Below, in pieces: positions 1 to 11,763 of a DNA stretch of 56,018 bases. This DNA comes from Cycloclasticus sp. (lineage in GTDB: Bacteria; Pseudomonadota; Gammaproteobacteria; Methylococcales; Cycloclasticaceae), in the NCBI GenBank assembly GCA_012959695.1, contig DUCS01000009.1, positions 15,998 to 72,015 on the forward strand, given 5' to 3'. Position 1 is the stretch's first letter; the number at the start of each line of letters is the position of its first letter. The notes beneath the pieces are model-generated. The model was given only the letters and a program-made list of their open reading frames with translations, had not been told where the DNA came from and searched no databases. Both the position numbers and the translations under genes were made by a program.

Positions 1-58
1 GAGAATAAGACATGTACAAACCGGACACACTGTTTACAAAACGAACTGGAGAGATTGT

Positions 59-3000
59 TTACATATTACGTCGATATTGTCCGCCAACTTCAAAGAAGGT
101 ATCAGTAATTTGGCCTAGGGAACAATAACGCCCTGCTTCCATTAATACATCAAAAACATTTTCGTTGTTTTGCACGGCTTCTTGAAGCGCTTTTAGTGAT
201 TGAGCGGCCTTATCTTTATTATTTTTATGACAGGTGTTTAATCGGCTTAATTGGCTTTGTTTCTCTTCTTCTGTAGAACGTGCCAACTCAATGGTCGTTT
301 CCAACTCATCCGCATGTGGGTTTTTAAATGTATTGACACCAATGATTGGTAGTTCACCGGTATGCTTCAACATTTCGTAATTCATAGATTCGTCTTGAAT
401 TTTCCCACGCTGATAACCCGTTTCCATTGCACCCAATACACCACCACGTTCCGAGATTCTTTCAAATTCACGCAGTACCGCTTCTTCTACTAAGTCAGTC
501 AGTTCATCCACGATGAAAGAGCCTTGCAATGAGTTTTCATTCTTTGCTAAACCGTATTCTTTGTTGATGATCAGTTGAATGGCCATCGCACGACGCACAG
601 ATTCTTCTGTTGGCGTTGTAATGGCTTCGTCGTAGGCATTTGTGTGCAGGCTGTTACAGTTATCATTAATCGCAATTAAAGCCTGTAGCGTGGTTCTAAT
701 GTCGTTAAAGTCCATCTCCTGCGCGTGCAGTGAGCGCCCCGATGTTTGAATATGATATTTGAGCTTTTGTGAACGTTCATTCGCGCCGTATTTAAAGCGC
801 ATGGCGACTGACCAAATGCGACGCGCCACACGGCCCATCACGGTATATTCTGGGTCCATACCGTTTGAGAAAAAGAATGATAAGCTCCCTGCAAAATCAT
901 CAATTTTCATGCCGCGAGACAAATAGGTTTCTACGTAGGTAAAGCCATTCGACAAGGTGAAGGCTAATTGTGAAATCGGGTTCGCACCCGCTTCGGCTAT
1001 GTGATAACCCGAAATTGATACCGAGTAGAAATTTCTAACCTTCTTTTGGATAAAGTATTGTTGAATATCGCCCATCATTTTAAGGCTGAATTCCGTTGAG
1101 AAGATGCAGGTGTTTTGGCCTTGGTCTTCTTTCAATATATCCGCTTGAACAGTCCCACGTACATTGGCTAACGCCCAATTTTTAATCTCGTTACGTTCTG
1201 CTTCACTGGGGTAATGACCTTTTTCGGCTTCAAACTTTACACATTGTTGATCAATCGCTGTGTTTAGGAAGAATGACAACAAGGTTGGTGCAGGACCATT
1301 AATGGTTAATGAAACCGACGTGGTTGGGGCACATAAATCAAAGCCATCAAACAATACTTTCATATCATCCAAGGTAGCAATAGAGACGCCTGAGTTACCG
1401 ACTTTACCGTAAATATCAGGGCGCACGCCCGGGTCATTTCCATACAACGTCACTGAGTCAAACGCGGTTGATAAACGAGTCGCTTCGGAATTTTCAGACA
1501 GTAATTTGAAACGGCGATTGGTTCTGAATGGGTCGCCTTCGCCAGCAAACATCCGCGCAGGGTCTTCACCTTCACGTTTAAAGCCAAATACACCAGCCGT
1601 AAACGGGAAGTTACCCGGTACGTTTTCTTTTAATAAGAAGCGTAATTGTTCGCCGTCATCTTCATAAACGGGCGTAGACACTTTAGGTATGCGTGTACCC
1701 GACAATGAATACGTTGCGATATTCGTAGTAAATTCTTTACCGCGACTATTCGTCACATAAGTATCTTTCTTATACGCTTCTTTAATGTCTTCCCACACTT
1801 CTAGCAGACGTTTGCAACGTGGGTCTAGTGCATCTTCACGTTTAGCTATTTGCTTACTGAATGCGCCTTCAACGACAATATCATCACCCAACATACGTTG
1901 CGCTTCTTTTAGTTGCTGACGCTCTCTTGCAATCGTTACCTGTTCTTTAATTGTTTTGTGATACGCGCGCACTGCTTCAGCAATTTCTGCCAAATAACGT
2001 TGGCGTTCTGCAGCGATAATAGAACTGCTAGTTGTTGAGCGCTTAAGCTCGACAGGTGCGAAGAAATCACCTTCCCAAGTATTTAGGTCTTTGCTTTCGA
2101 ATGCTTTTAATAAACCTTGGTATAAAGCGGTGACACCGTCGTCGTTAAACTTTGAAGCAATGGTGCCGTATACCGGCATGTCTTCCATTGGTGTCATAAA
2201 TAACTCGAAGTTACGTTGGTACTGTTTTCTAACGTCGCGGTACGCGTCTTCACTGCCTTTACGGTCGAATTTGTTAATCACCACCAAATCAGCAAAATCC
2301 AACATATCAATTTTTTCTAATTGACTGGCCGCACCAAACTCTGGTGTCATCACGTACATAGAGGTATTCACGTACGGCACAATGCCCGCATCGCCCTGGC
2401 CAATGCCCGGTGTTTCAACAATAATTAAATCAAAACCCGACACTTTGCAGGCGTTAATAATATTCGGTAACGCTTCTGGTACTTCGCCCTGCGTATTACG
2501 TGTGGCGATAGAACGGAAATAAATATTCGGGTGGTTAATCGCGTTCATGCGAATACGGTCGCCGAGTAATGCACCACCGGTTTTACGTTTGGTGGGGTCA
2601 ATCGCTATGACAGCGATTTTTAGATCGGGTAGCTCCAATGTAAAACGTCGTATCAATTCATCCGTTAATGACGATTTACCTGCGCCACCTGTGCCGGTAA
2701 TACCTAACACCGGCGTTTTCGCAAATGAAGCAGCCGCTTCAGACAAGCTGCTTAGTTGTTTATCCGAAACAGTTTTCTCGTCTAGGCCGGTGATTAAACG
2801 CGCTAGCTTTCTGTATTCATTACCCGTTAAATCATCAAAATTTTGAGGGATGTCGACCGTTGCCAGATCATAATCTGACGTTTCGATCATCTCGTTGATG
2901 ATGCCTTGCAATTGCATCTTCTGACCGTCATGCGGCGAGAAAATATGCGATACGCCATAGGCATGTAACTCGGCAATTTCTTCCGGCACAATCACGCCAC

Positions 3001-3334
3001 CGCCGCCGCCAAATATTTTAATGTGCGACGCGCCCTTCTCTTTCAATAGGTCAATCATGTATTTAAAGTATTCAACGTGCCCGCCTTGGTACGAGCTGAT
3101 GGCAATACCGTGCACATCTTCTTGAATCGCGGCATTCACCACTTCTTGCACAGAGCGGTTATGCCCCAGGTGAATAACTTCAGTACCGGTAGACTGCAAG
3201 ATTCGACGCATGATATTAATCGCTGCATCGTGGCCGTCAAACAAGCTGGCGGCGGTAACGAAGCGTACGTGATTTGTAGCCTTATATTTAACTATTTTAT
3301 GCGGATCTATGACCCCTTCTGGTGCTGCTGACAT
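59..3334 (-). CDS. icmF: Fused isobutyryl-CoA mutase IcmF (B12 domain + G-protein chaperone + mutase)
   Basis: This adenosylcobalamin enzyme interconverts isobutyryl-CoA and n-butyryl-CoA and carries its own GTPase chaperone. Three parts are visible in order. Residues about 20-150 form a B12-binding domain with DGHDAA at 33-38, where His35 is the expected lower cobalt ligand. Residues about 205-420 form a MeaB/ArgK-like GTPase with the P-loop GTGGAGKS at 214-221 and NKFD at 354-357. The mutase barrel begins at about 540. The segment [20 protein letters not shown] is the IcmF type, not the methylmalonyl-CoA mutase type. The length of 1091 aa is normal for IcmF. AGGAG lies 6 nt before the ATG and overlaps the end of the upstream synthetase gene, so the two are probably cotranscribed. 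The exact branched substrate is inferred. Confidence 0.93.
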   Translation of the reverse strand: MSAAPEGVIDPHKIVKYKATNHVRFVTAASLFDGHDAAINIMRRILQSTGTEVIHLGHNRSVQEVVNAAIQEDVHGIAISSYQGGHVEYFKYMIDLLKEKGASHIKIFGGGGGVIVPEEIAELHAYGVSHIFSPHDGQKMQLQGIINEMIETSDYDLATVDIPQNFDDLTGNEYRKLARLITGLDEKTVSDKQLSSLSEAAASFAKTPVLGITGTGGAGKSSLTDELIRRFTLELPDLKIAVIAIDPTKRKTGGALLGDRIRMNAINHPNIYFRSIATRNTQGEVPEALPNIINACKVSGFDLIIVETPGIGQGDAGIVPYVNTSMYVMTPEFGAASQLEKIDMLDFADLVVINKFDRKGSEDAYRDVRKQYQRNFELFMTPMEDMPVYGTIASKFNDDGVTALYQGLLKAFESKDLNTWEGDFFAPVELKRSTTSSSIIAAERQRYLAEIAEAVRAYHKTIKEQVTIARERQQLKEAQRMLGDDIVVEGAFSKQIAKREDALDPRCKRLLEVWEDIKEAYKKDTYVTNSRGKEFTTNIATYSLSGTRIPKVSTPVYEDDGEQLRFLLKENVPGNFPFTAGVFGFKREGEDPARMFAGEGDPFRTNRRFKLLSENSEATRLSTAFDSVTLYGNDPGVRPDIYGKVGNSGVSIATLDDMKVLFDGFDLCAPTTSVSLTINGPAPTLLSFFLNTAIDQQCVKFEAEKGHYPSEAERNEIKNWALANVRGTVQADILKEDQGQNTCIFSTEFSLKMMGDIQQYFIQKKVRNFYSVSISGYHIAEAGANPISQLAFTLSNGFTYVETYLSRGMKIDDFAGSLSFFFSNGMDPEYTVMGRVARRIWSVAMRFKYGANERSQKLKYHIQTSGRSLHAQEMDFNDIRTTLQALIAINDNCNSLHTNAYDEAITTPTEESVRRAMAIQLIINKEYGLAKNENSLQGSFIVDELTDLVEEAVLREFERISERGGVLGAMETGYQRGKIQDESMNYEMLKHTGELPIIGVNTFKNPHADELETTIELARSTEEEKQSQLSRLNTCHKNNKDKAAQSLKALQEAVQNNENVFDVLMEAGRYCSLGQITDTFFEVGGQYRRNM

Positions 3335-3343
3335 GCTCTACTC

Positions 3344-4993
3344 CTAACAGTTTTGTCTTAATTCAATACGTCTGATTTTTCCCGAAATAGTTTTCGGCAA
3401 CGATTCGACGTATTCAATTTCGCGCGGGTATTTATATGGCGCGGTGTGTTGTTTCATGAAGGTTTGAATTTCTTTGGTTAGTTCAGGGCTGCCTTCATAG
3501 CCTTCGGCCAAAATAATGAACGCTTTTACGATTTCCCCACGCGCCTCATCAGGCTTACCAATGGCGGCTGATTCAAGCACTGCGGGGTGTTCTAATAAGG
3601 AACTTTCCACTTCAAACGGGCTGATTCTATAACCCGACGAGGTAATGATGTCATCTGAGCGGCCAACAAACCAAAAGTACCCATCTTCATCTACTGTGCC
3701 GTTATCACCGGTGTGGTACCAACCATTCAAAAAGCATTTAGCCGTTGCTACATCATCTTCCCAATAGCCGGGAAACATACCAGGTTGTAATGGATCGGTG
3801 ATTTCAATGGCGATGCTACCGACGCTATCCACGGCACAAATATGGCCATCTTCATCAACAATTTGCACATTAACACCGGGAACAGGTTTCCCCATTGAGC
3901 CTGGTTTTACCGGCAAACAGGGGTAATTTGCCACAATATTAATCGTCTCTGTTTGCCCATAGCCATCGTAAATATCAGAGCCCGTGGCCTCTTTCCAAAT
4001 TTTAATTACTTCGGGATTAAGTGGCTCGCCTGCACCAATCGCATGGCGAATAGAGCTTAAATTATATTGAGCTAAATCCATTTGCGCGAACACACGGTAA
4101 ACGGTTGGTGGTGCACAAAACGTCGTCACATCTAGCTTTTCAATTAAATTCAAATGTAATTCAGCGTCAAAGCCTGTGCCGTTAAACAACACCATCGCTG
4201 CACCCATTTGCCAAGGTGAATACAACATACCCCAAGCGGCTTTCGCCCAACCCGTGTCCGATAGCGTCCAATGAATGTCATTCTCTTGCAAGTCCATCCA
4301 GTATTCACCGGTAATGGTGTGTGCATGGGCATAGGCATTATCTCTAGCCACCATTTTTGGCATGCCCGTCGTGCCTGAGGTGAAGTAAATCATCATTAAA
4401 TCTGACGCTTTACTGGGTGCTAGTTGAGTCTTGTCTAATGTAGTATCAAAATTTTCAGTCAGTTGCTTAAATGTATGCCATCCCTCACGTTCATCACCAA
4501 TAACGATTAATGTTTCAAGCGTTGGGCATTTGCTTTTTATCGCATCCACTTTATCGGCATTCTCCGACGTCACAATCGCCATCGTCGCTTTAGAGCGATT
4601 GATGCGATATTCAATGTCTTTAGGGGTTAATAAATTGGTACCCGGCATAGTGACGACGCCCAATTTACAGCAGCCAATCATGATGGAATACCATTCACCG
4701 ATACGTGGAATCATCACGAAGGCTAAATCACCCTTTTTAGCATCTAAACCTAATAAGCCATTGGCAAATTGATTTGAAATATCGCGTAAATCGCTGAATT
4801 GGTAGTGTGTGATCTTTTCACCAGAACCGTCTACTTCAATGTAGGCCAGTTTATCGGACTCGTCCGCGCGTTTATCGATGACATCAAAGCCAAAGTTATA
4901 TAACTCAGGGGTTTCTAATGAGAAATTAGCTTTAACGTCATCGTAGTTATCCATATTCGGCATTTTGTTGTTCCAAGTACATTTTATTATCAC
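3344..4993 (-). CDS. AMP-forming acyl-CoA synthetase, medium-chain (ACSM/MACS) type
   Basis: This member of the ANL adenylate-forming superfamily activates a short or medium-chain carboxylate to its CoA thioester. The phosphate-binding loop YFTSGTTGMPK lies at about 203-213, and the C-terminal catalytic lysine is K539 in TISGKIRR. The stretch after the P-loop (TGEYWMDLQENDIHWTLSDT) is typical of medium-chain acyl-CoA synthetases. The window's longest frame begins with GTG at 4993. The ATG at 4963 (residue 11) may be the true start, and neither has a strong ribosome binding site. It ends where the icmF ribosome binding site begins, so it probably feeds isobutyrate or a related acid to IcmF; that substrate is inferred from position only. 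Confidence 0.88.
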   Translation of the reverse strand: MIIKCTWNNKMPNMDNYDDVKANFSLETPELYNFGFDVIDKRADESDKLAYIEVDGSGEKITHYQFSDLRDISNQFANGLLGLDAKKGDLAFVMIPRIGEWYSIMIGCCKLGVVTMPGTNLLTPKDIEYRINRSKATMAIVTSENADKVDAIKSKCPTLETLIVIGDEREGWHTFKQLTENFDTTLDKTQLAPSKASDLMMIYFTSGTTGMPKMVARDNAYAHAHTITGEYWMDLQENDIHWTLSDTGWAKAAWGMLYSPWQMGAAMVLFNGTGFDAELHLNLIEKLDVTTFCAPPTVYRVFAQMDLAQYNLSSIRHAIGAGEPLNPEVIKIWKEATGSDIYDGYGQTETINIVANYPCLPVKPGSMGKPVPGVNVQIVDEDGHICAVDSVGSIAIEITDPLQPGMFPGYWEDDVATAKCFLNGWYHTGDNGTVDEDGYFWFVGRSDDIITSSGYRISPFEVESSLLEHPAVLESAAIGKPDEARGEIVKAFIILAEGYEGSPELTKEIQTFMKQHTAPYKYPREIEYVESLPKTISGKIRRIELRQNC

Positions 4994-5073
4994 CTAATCA
5001 TACACTTTTCTAATGCACATTAGAATATACGAACGATATCTAATATTATTAAAACCAATGGCTTAAAACAAAA

Positions 5074-5105
5074 AAAAGCCCTATAAAAAAACGTATAGGG
5101 CTTTT
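5074..5105 (-). terminator. Intrinsic terminator after purA
   Basis: A 12-bp inverted repeat (AAAAGCCCTATA and its complement) surrounds a short A-rich loop. Reading the minus strand, the second arm runs into a T tract. It lies 17 bp past the purA stop and so ends the purA transcript. The A/T-flanked stem could also act on the other strand. Confidence 0.85.
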
Positions 5106-5121
5106 GAAATATTAAGGTTAT

Positions 5122-6426
<1,305 letters not shown>

Positions 6427-6452
6427 TTAATTTCTTGAAATGTGGTTTAGCG

Positions 6453-7625
6453 TTATTCGCTAACTTTCCATAAACCATCAACTTTGGCAATGGTTTGTGT
6501 ATGTTGAGGCGGCTGCAGATCATTTGGAAGCGCCTGCACAACAATATTACCGGATGCTCTCAGTTGGCGAACAACGCCGTGTAAATCAGCATCTTCACTT
6601 GCTGGCGCAAGGATAATGTCTTTAGTTGTTTCCTTTGACAAGGCACTTAATTTTGCAAGCACTTTGATATCCGCACTAAAACCAGTGGCTGGTAACGGCG
6701 TATCTAATTTGCCCGTTAAATTGTCATATCGACCACCACGCGCCACTTCTGAACCAAAACCTGGCACAAAGGCAGCAAACACGACCCCCGTTTGATATTG
6801 ATAACAACGAAGCTCTGCCAAATCAAAATATAACGGCAATGCTGGATAAATACTTTTTAATAAAGCGGCCACCTGCTTTAGCTCATCGATAGCGGACAAC
6901 ACATCATCGCCACCGATAGCTAAACTGACCTTTGCTTCATCAAGCACGGCAATATCGCCGTTCAAACTGAGCAATGTATAAAAGGCTTTGTGCCAACCCG
7001 CATCAAGTTGATAGGACGTTAACAGCTCATCGACCTCATCTGTGGCCTTACGTTGTAACACTTCAAACAGCTCTGCTTCTTGCTCTGCTGATAAGTTTGC
7101 TTGTTGACTCAACCCTCTGAAAATACTCACGTGGCCGAGATCTAAATGAACGTCTTGAATACCTGAAATTGCCAAGGTTTCTAACATCAAACGAATGATT
7201 TCAACATCACTTTTAATGTGTTGGCTACCGTATAACTCCGCACCCACTTGAATAGGGCTGCGCGATTTCTCAATCTTAGCGCCACGCGCTTGTAACACAG
7301 AACCTAAATAACACAGCCTTACGGGTGCGCTTTTATAAATATTATGCGATGCCATACGCGCCACCTGCGGCGTCATATCGGCACGAATACCGAGTGTTTT
7401 TCCGCTGATTTGGTCAGTAACGTTAAATGTTTGCAGTGCTAACTCACTGCCTGTGCCTGTTAGCAAGGTATCTAAAAATTCCACCATCGGCGGAATAACA
7501 TATTCGTAACCCCACGATTGAAACAGGTTCAATAACTCACGGCGCATGGTTTCTAGCCGCGAAGCATCCGCTGGAAGTAGGCCTTCCATGCCTTCTGGCA
7601 ATATCCAATTATTTTTGTTTAACAT
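6453..7625 (-). CDS. hisZ: ATP phosphoribosyltransferase regulatory subunit HisZ
   Basis: HisZ resembles the catalytic core of histidyl-tRNA synthetase but lacks the anticodon-binding domain and acts as the regulatory partner of short-form HisG in histidine synthesis. Class II synthetase-like motif 2 (around YLGSVLQARGAKIEKSRS) is present and the product stops at 390 aa, too short for HisS. Its place between DUF2065 and purA is the usual gammaproteobacterial one. It implies a short HisG encoded elsewhere. Confidence 0.92.
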   Translation of the reverse strand: MLNKNNWILPEGMEGLLPADASRLETMRRELLNLFQSWGYEYVIPPMVEFLDTLLTGTGSELALQTFNVTDQISGKTLGIRADMTPQVARMASHNIYKSAPVRLCYLGSVLQARGAKIEKSRSPIQVGAELYGSQHIKSDVEIIRLMLETLAISGIQDVHLDLGHVSIFRGLSQQANLSAEQEAELFEVLQRKATDEVDELLTSYQLDAGWHKAFYTLLSLNGDIAVLDEAKVSLAIGGDDVLSAIDELKQVAALLKSIYPALPLYFDLAELRCYQYQTGVVFAAFVPGFGSEVARGGRYDNLTGKLDTPLPATGFSADIKVLAKLSALSKETTKDIILAPASEDADLHGVVRQLRASGNIVVQALPNDLQPPQHTQTIAKVDGLWKVSE

Positions 7626-7681
7626 CGATTTATTTACCGTTACCTGTTAAAAGGCGAAGTTACTGTTGGCTTTTGTTTTAT

Positions 7682-7870
7682 TTAACGTACCAGCGTTAAT
7701 AAAACCACACCCGCAATCATACTCACTAGCCCTGACATTCGAACCGTTCGATCATCCATTTCTGTCAAGCGCTGGTACGTTTTACGTAAGGCATCAGGGC
7801 TCATGAACGGGATAATGCCTTCTAAGATGAGTACCAACGCAATAGCTGCAAATAATTCACTCCACGCCAT
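7682..7870 (-). CDS. DUF2065 small inner-membrane protein (YjeT family)
   Basis: This 62-aa protein has two hydrophobic segments (about 4-22 and 44-60) around a short polar loop, which is the whole of the DUF2065 family. Its function is unknown. It sits directly after hflC and before hisZ, as in many gammaproteobacteria, so a link to HflKC has been suggested from position but nothing in the sequence proves it. Confidence 0.85.
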   Translation of the reverse strand: MAWSELFAAIALVLILEGIIPFMSPDALRKTYQRLTEMDDRTVRMSGLVSMIAGVVLLTLVR

Positions 7871-7893
7871 CGCGTTAGAACCCTAACATTAAG

Positions 7894-8754
7894 CTACTTA
7901 CTCTTTTTAAAGTACTTGAAAAAGTCGGATGTTGGTTCCAACACAATCAAGTCATTTCCAGAGCCCATACTTTTACGGTAAGCATCTAAACTGCGGTAAA
8001 AAGCAAAGAACTCTTTGTTTTTGTTATACGCATCTGCGTATGTTTTAGCCGCTTCCGCATCACCCGTACCGCGTAATATTTGAGATTCTTTATATGCTGT
8101 AGCAAGAATAATTTCGCCTTGCTTATCTGCATTCGCTTTAATTCTTTCCGCCGCTTCTTTACCACGCGACCTGAAATCACGCGCAACACGCTCACGCTCT
8201 GATTCCATCCGTTTATAAACAGACGCACTCACTTCATCTGGCAAGTCGATTCGCTTGATTCGAACATCAACAATATCGATACCCAAGCCTTTACCTAGCA
8301 AGTTAATATCTTTAACTAAACCAATACGAATTTTATCCCGACCGACTGAAATCAACTCTTTAATCGTTTGCTTACTGAAAGCCGCTCTCATGCCTTCTTT
8401 AACGAACTGATTCAAACGCGTATCAACCTGACGAGGGTCACCACCCACCGCACGGTAGAAAACATTAACATTCGAAATTTTCCATTTAACAAACGTATCA
8501 ACAATCACGTTTTTCTTTTCCGAGGTTAAAAAACGTTCAGGGTTAGAATCCAACGTCTGAATGCGCCCGTCGTATTTTCTTACATTATTAATAAAGGGGA
8601 ATTTAAAATGCAATCCAGGCTCAAGATCCGTACGAACAATTTCACCTAAACGGAACACAATTACCTTTTCCCGTTCGTCTACAACAAACACACTCATTGA
8701 TCCTACAAAAAGGATAGCGACTAAAACAATCAATATCATTGGGTTAAGTTTCAT
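7894..8754 (-). CDS. hflC: HflC, SPFH-domain regulator of the FtsH protease
   Basis: HflC forms with HflK a large membrane-anchored cage that surrounds FtsH and limits its access to membrane substrates. One N-terminal transmembrane helix (about 5-23) is followed by the SPFH/prohibitin domain and then a long charged coiled coil rich in Ala, Glu and Lys (about 170-250). The length of 286 aa is normal. The start overlaps the hflK stop by one base (TAATG), indicating translational coupling. Confidence 0.96.
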   Translation of the reverse strand: MKLNPMILIVLVAILFVGSMSVFVVDEREKVIVFRLGEIVRTDLEPGLHFKFPFINNVRKYDGRIQTLDSNPERFLTSEKKNVIVDTFVKWKISNVNVFYRAVGGDPRQVDTRLNQFVKEGMRAAFSKQTIKELISVGRDKIRIGLVKDINLLGKGLGIDIVDVRIKRIDLPDEVSASVYKRMESERERVARDFRSRGKEAAERIKANADKQGEIILATAYKESQILRGTGDAEAAKTYADAYNKNKEFFAFYRSLDAYRKSMGSGNDLIVLEPTSDFFKYFKKSK

Positions 8755-9965
8755 TATCTTGCCCTCCCTCTGTCTCTATAACTGGTATCTCGCCCGGTAT
8801 TGCCTGACGTTGTTTTTTCTGGTGGCGTAATAAAACGATTAGGTGCTGCCTTTGTCGATGATGACTCCATCAACTTATCAATCGGCAAATACATTAAATT
8901 ATTGCCGCCTTTTACATCCATAATCACTTTTCTAGAATTACCCAATACACCTTCCATCGTTTCTAGATACAGACGTTTACGTGTCACTTCAGGTGCCAAT
9001 TCATACTGCACAAGCAATTGAGTAAAACGTGACGCGTCACCGTCTGCTTCAGCTTTAACACGTTCTTGATACGCTTCAGCTTCTTGCACAACTCGAGACG
9101 CTGTACCACGTGCTTTCGGTATTATTTCATTTGAATACGCTTGCGATTCATTGATGTAACGTTGTTCATCCTCACGGGCTCTAATGGCATCCGAGAATGC
9201 ACCTTGCACTTCTTCTGGCGGCTGCGCTTCAACCAAGTTTACTGACGATACAATCAAGCCAGTACCATAATCATCGAGCATGGCTTGCAACGCGACTTCT
9301 ACCTTGGCGACCACTTCACTACGACCTTCGGTTAACACGAAGTCCATTTTTCTTTTACCAATCACTGCTCTAAGAGCGCTTTCAGTCGCTTGCTTTAGGG
9401 TTACCTCAGGGCTACGAACATTAAAGATGTAATCTTGCGCATCTTTAATTCTGTATTGCACCGCTAAACGCACGTCGATGATGTTTTCATCTTCGGTTAG
9501 CATCAAAGCTTCTTTCCTAACGCCGCTAACTGATTGTTGGTTAGCACCTGAACGGTAGCCTACTTCAATAAAGCGTTCTTGGGCAACGTTGACGACAACC
9601 GCACTGTCAACTGGGCGTGGGAAACGCCAATGTGGCCCTGGGAGTGTGGTTTCATGATAGGCGCCAAAGCGTAAGATAACGCCTCTATTACCTTCGTCGA
9701 TGATATAGATACCCGATGCTAACCAAATTATGGCTGCTATAACAAGTAACGTCGTTACACTCTTACCTGACGGTGCTGGTGCACCAGGGGTTTTATTGTT
9801 TCCTGTTGGTGGGTTCTTTGGCCCACCACCGAATAGAACACTCAATTTATCTTGCATTGAACGCACTAATTCATCAAGATCTGGCGGTGATTGCTGATCT
9901 TTTTTACGACCGCTCCATGGATCTTTCTTCTTATTTTTATCGTTATCTGAGTCATCCCAAGACAT
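8754..9965 (-). CDS. hflK: HflK, SPFH-domain regulator of the FtsH protease
   Basis: This is the partner of HflC in the FtsH-modulating complex. The protein has a cytoplasmic Gly/Pro/Lys-rich N-terminus (about 1-70), a transmembrane helix (about 72-90), the SPFH domain (about 95-260) and a C-terminal coiled coil and polar tail. At 403 aa it matches the family. It is followed at a one-base overlap by hflC and preceded by 92 bp after hflX, so it may have its own promoter. Confidence 0.96.
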   Translation of the reverse strand: MSWDDSDNDKNKKKDPWSGRKKDQQSPPDLDELVRSMQDKLSVLFGGGPKNPPTGNNKTPGAPAPSGKSVTTLLVIAAIIWLASGIYIIDEGNRGVILRFGAYHETTLPGPHWRFPRPVDSAVVVNVAQERFIEVGYRSGANQQSVSGVRKEALMLTEDENIIDVRLAVQYRIKDAQDYIFNVRSPEVTLKQATESALRAVIGKRKMDFVLTEGRSEVVAKVEVALQAMLDDYGTGLIVSSVNLVEAQPPEEVQGAFSDAIRAREDEQRYINESQAYSNEIIPKARGTASRVVQEAEAYQERVKAEADGDASRFTQLLVQYELAPEVTRKRLYLETMEGVLGNSRKVIMDVKGGNNLMYLPIDKLMESSSTKAAPNRFITPPEKTTSGNTGRDTSYRDRGRAR

Positions 9966-10057
9966 AGTAAAACCTCACGTTATCTATCAATTAATTCCAA
10001 CAGCTAATTTTAGGGCTGTATGCATTCGTTAGCAAGGTGTTAAACAAATAAATGCAA

Positions 10058-11317
10058 CTAAATGCCGTTGATTAAATGTTTATATTTATTAGGCATGTTC
10101 ACATCCATCACCCAACAGCCATCTTCTCTATTTTCTTCATGTAAAATTTGTGCCACATCAAACAATTGTGCACGTAACTTAGCCTGCGATGGTTTTAGCA
10201 CCAACGTCAGCCTTGTGTTTTCTTCATGACAAAGCGTAGACAAGCTTTCCAACAAAAGATTCACTCCATCTTTCATCATGGCTGACAACCAAACGGCCGT
10301 CACCTCGCTGTTTTCGTTTTTATCGACATGCGACGCAACCGACCCCATCAGATCAACCTTGTTGTATACCATGAGTTGCGGAATTTTATCCGCGCCAATC
10401 TCTTTTAAAACAGAATTGACTTCGTGTATTTGATGCTGCCGGTTAGGGCTACTCGCATCCACCACGTGCAGCAATAAATCGGCTTCAATGGTTTCTTGTA
10501 AGGTTGAGCGAAAAGCCGCGACCAGCTCGTGTGGCAAATCCTGAATAAAGCCCACCGTGTCGGCCAATACAATTTCGCCGTAGTCAGGTAATTTCACTTC
10601 TCGAAGCGTTGGATCCAAGGTTGCAAACAACTGATCCGCCGCATAGATAGACGAGTCGGTTAATGCATTGAACAACGTTGATTTACCGGCATTGGTATAA
10701 CCAACGAGTGAAACCGTCGGCACATCGGCGCGCTGTCGACTGCGGCGACCTTGGTCACGTTGTTTGTTGACCTTCGTCAAGCGAGATTTAATTTGGCGGA
10801 TACGCTTACCAATTAGTCGGCGATCGGTTTCCAACTGGGTTTCACCTGGGCCACGCAAACCAATACCGCCTTTTTGCCTTTCAAGGTGAGTCCAACCTCG
10901 AACCAAACGGGTAGATAAATACTGTAGTTGAGCCAGTTCGACCTGTAGCTTGCCTTCAAATGATTGCGCGCGTTGGGCAAAAATATCTAAAATTAAATTG
11001 GTTCTGTCCAGCACACGAACCTCTAATTCTTTTTCCAGATTTCGTTGCTGACTCGGGCTGAGGCTGTGATTGAATAACACCACGTCGGCACACGTTTCAT
11101 GCAATAAGTGTCGAACTTCTTCTAGCTTACCCTTGCCTATAAAATGTCTCGAATCAGGCGTTCTGCGTGAACCCTTCACCGTAACAACCGGTTCCACGTT
11201 GGCAGAAATAACCAGTTGAATAAATTCGTCTAAATCGTCTTCCGAAAAGCTACCATTAATAGAGAGATGAACAACGAGCGCTTTTTCACCTGCATCTGGG
11301 CGATCAAATAACTCCAT
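10058..11317 (-). CDS. hflX: Ribosome-associated GTPase HflX (canonical copy)
   Basis: HflX is an Obg-like GTPase that splits stalled or stressed 70S ribosomes. The N-terminal HflX domain is followed by the diagnostic glycine-rich segment GIGLRGPGETQLETDRR (151-167), a coiled coil, and the G domain with the P-loop GYTNAGKST (206-214), DTVGF and NKVD. The length of 419 aa is normal. It sits between hfq and hflK in the conserved order. A second, divergent HflX lies at 54480-55829. Confidence 0.96.
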   Translation of the reverse strand: MELFDRPDAGEKALVVHLSINGSFSEDDLDEFIQLVISANVEPVVTVKGSRRTPDSRHFIGKGKLEEVRHLLHETCADVVLFNHSLSPSQQRNLEKELEVRVLDRTNLILDIFAQRAQSFEGKLQVELAQLQYLSTRLVRGWTHLERQKGGIGLRGPGETQLETDRRLIGKRIRQIKSRLTKVNKQRDQGRRSRQRADVPTVSLVGYTNAGKSTLFNALTDSSIYAADQLFATLDPTLREVKLPDYGEIVLADTVGFIQDLPHELVAAFRSTLQETIEADLLLHVVDASSPNRQHQIHEVNSVLKEIGADKIPQLMVYNKVDLMGSVASHVDKNENSEVTAVWLSAMMKDGVNLLLESLSTLCHEENTRLTLVLKPSQAKLRAQLFDVAQILHEENREDGCWVMDVNMPNKYKHLINGI

Positions 11318-11361
11318 TAAACAGCAACGCCCAGAACAAGAATTTTATCCAAAATAGCTAT

Positions 11362-11595
11362 TTAGTCTTCCTCATTATCGCGAGGCATATTAACCGCACG
11401 CGCAGGGACAACAGTAGATATGGCGTGTTTATACACCATTTGATTCACTGCGTTTTTTAATATCACAACGTATTGGTCAAATGAGTCAATTTGGCCTTGT
11501 AATTTAATACCATTGACTAGAAAAATGGCCACTGGTATGTGCTCTTTTCTCAGTGTATTTAAGAACGTATCTTGTAAATTATGACTTTTAGACAT
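11362..11595 (-). CDS. hfq: RNA chaperone Hfq
   Basis: Hfq is a hexameric Sm-like protein that pairs small RNAs with mRNAs. The Sm1 motif ([29 protein letters not shown]) and the Sm2 motif YKHAIST are intact, with the usual Q8, F42-like and K/H residues. The product is short (77 aa) because the C-terminal tail is brief and acidic, ending in RDNEED. It lies between miaA and hflX, with 168 bp upstream holding a likely promoter and paired palindromes. Confidence 0.97.
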   Translation of the reverse strand: MSKSHNLQDTFLNTLRKEHIPVAIFLVNGIKLQGQIDSFDQYVVILKNAVNQMVYKHAISTVVPARAVNMPRDNEED

Positions 11596-11667
11596 GTGTT
11601 AATCCTTATTGTTGTTTTTAATAAAATCCCTTTACATCCAAACCGCATCCAATTTTGCAGCGCAGCA

Positions 11668-11696
11668 ATTATAGCTTAAACCCGCTATTAACAACT
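11668..11696 (-). promoter_or_regulatory. Candidate hfq promoter
   Basis: On the minus strand a perfect -10 box TATAAT (11668-11673) lies about 75 bp before the hfq ATG. The -35 region is weak: AGTTGT at 17-bp spacing, or TTGTTA at 15 bp. The call rests on the -10 box and its position in the miaA-hfq gap. Confidence 0.5.
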
Positions 11697-11709
11697 ATCT
11701 ATAAGCTAC

Positions 11710-11738
11710 TATCGATATAGATGGTGGCAATATCGATA
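11710..11738. promoter_or_regulatory. Paired TATCGATA palindromes upstream of the hfq promoter
   Basis: Two identical 8-bp palindromes TATCGATA lie at 11710-11717 and 11731-11738, exactly 21 bp apart centre to centre, which places them on the same face of the helix. They lie just upstream of the candidate hfq -35 region. They look like an operator pair, but the binding protein is unknown. Confidence 0.4.
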
Positions 11739-11763
11739 CATTTCAAGACCCGATGACTAAAAT

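Noticed and set aside
1-58. Left edge, searched for a gene or site
   Set aside because: Only a short sequence past the icmF stop with two TGTTTACA copies. Nothing supportable.
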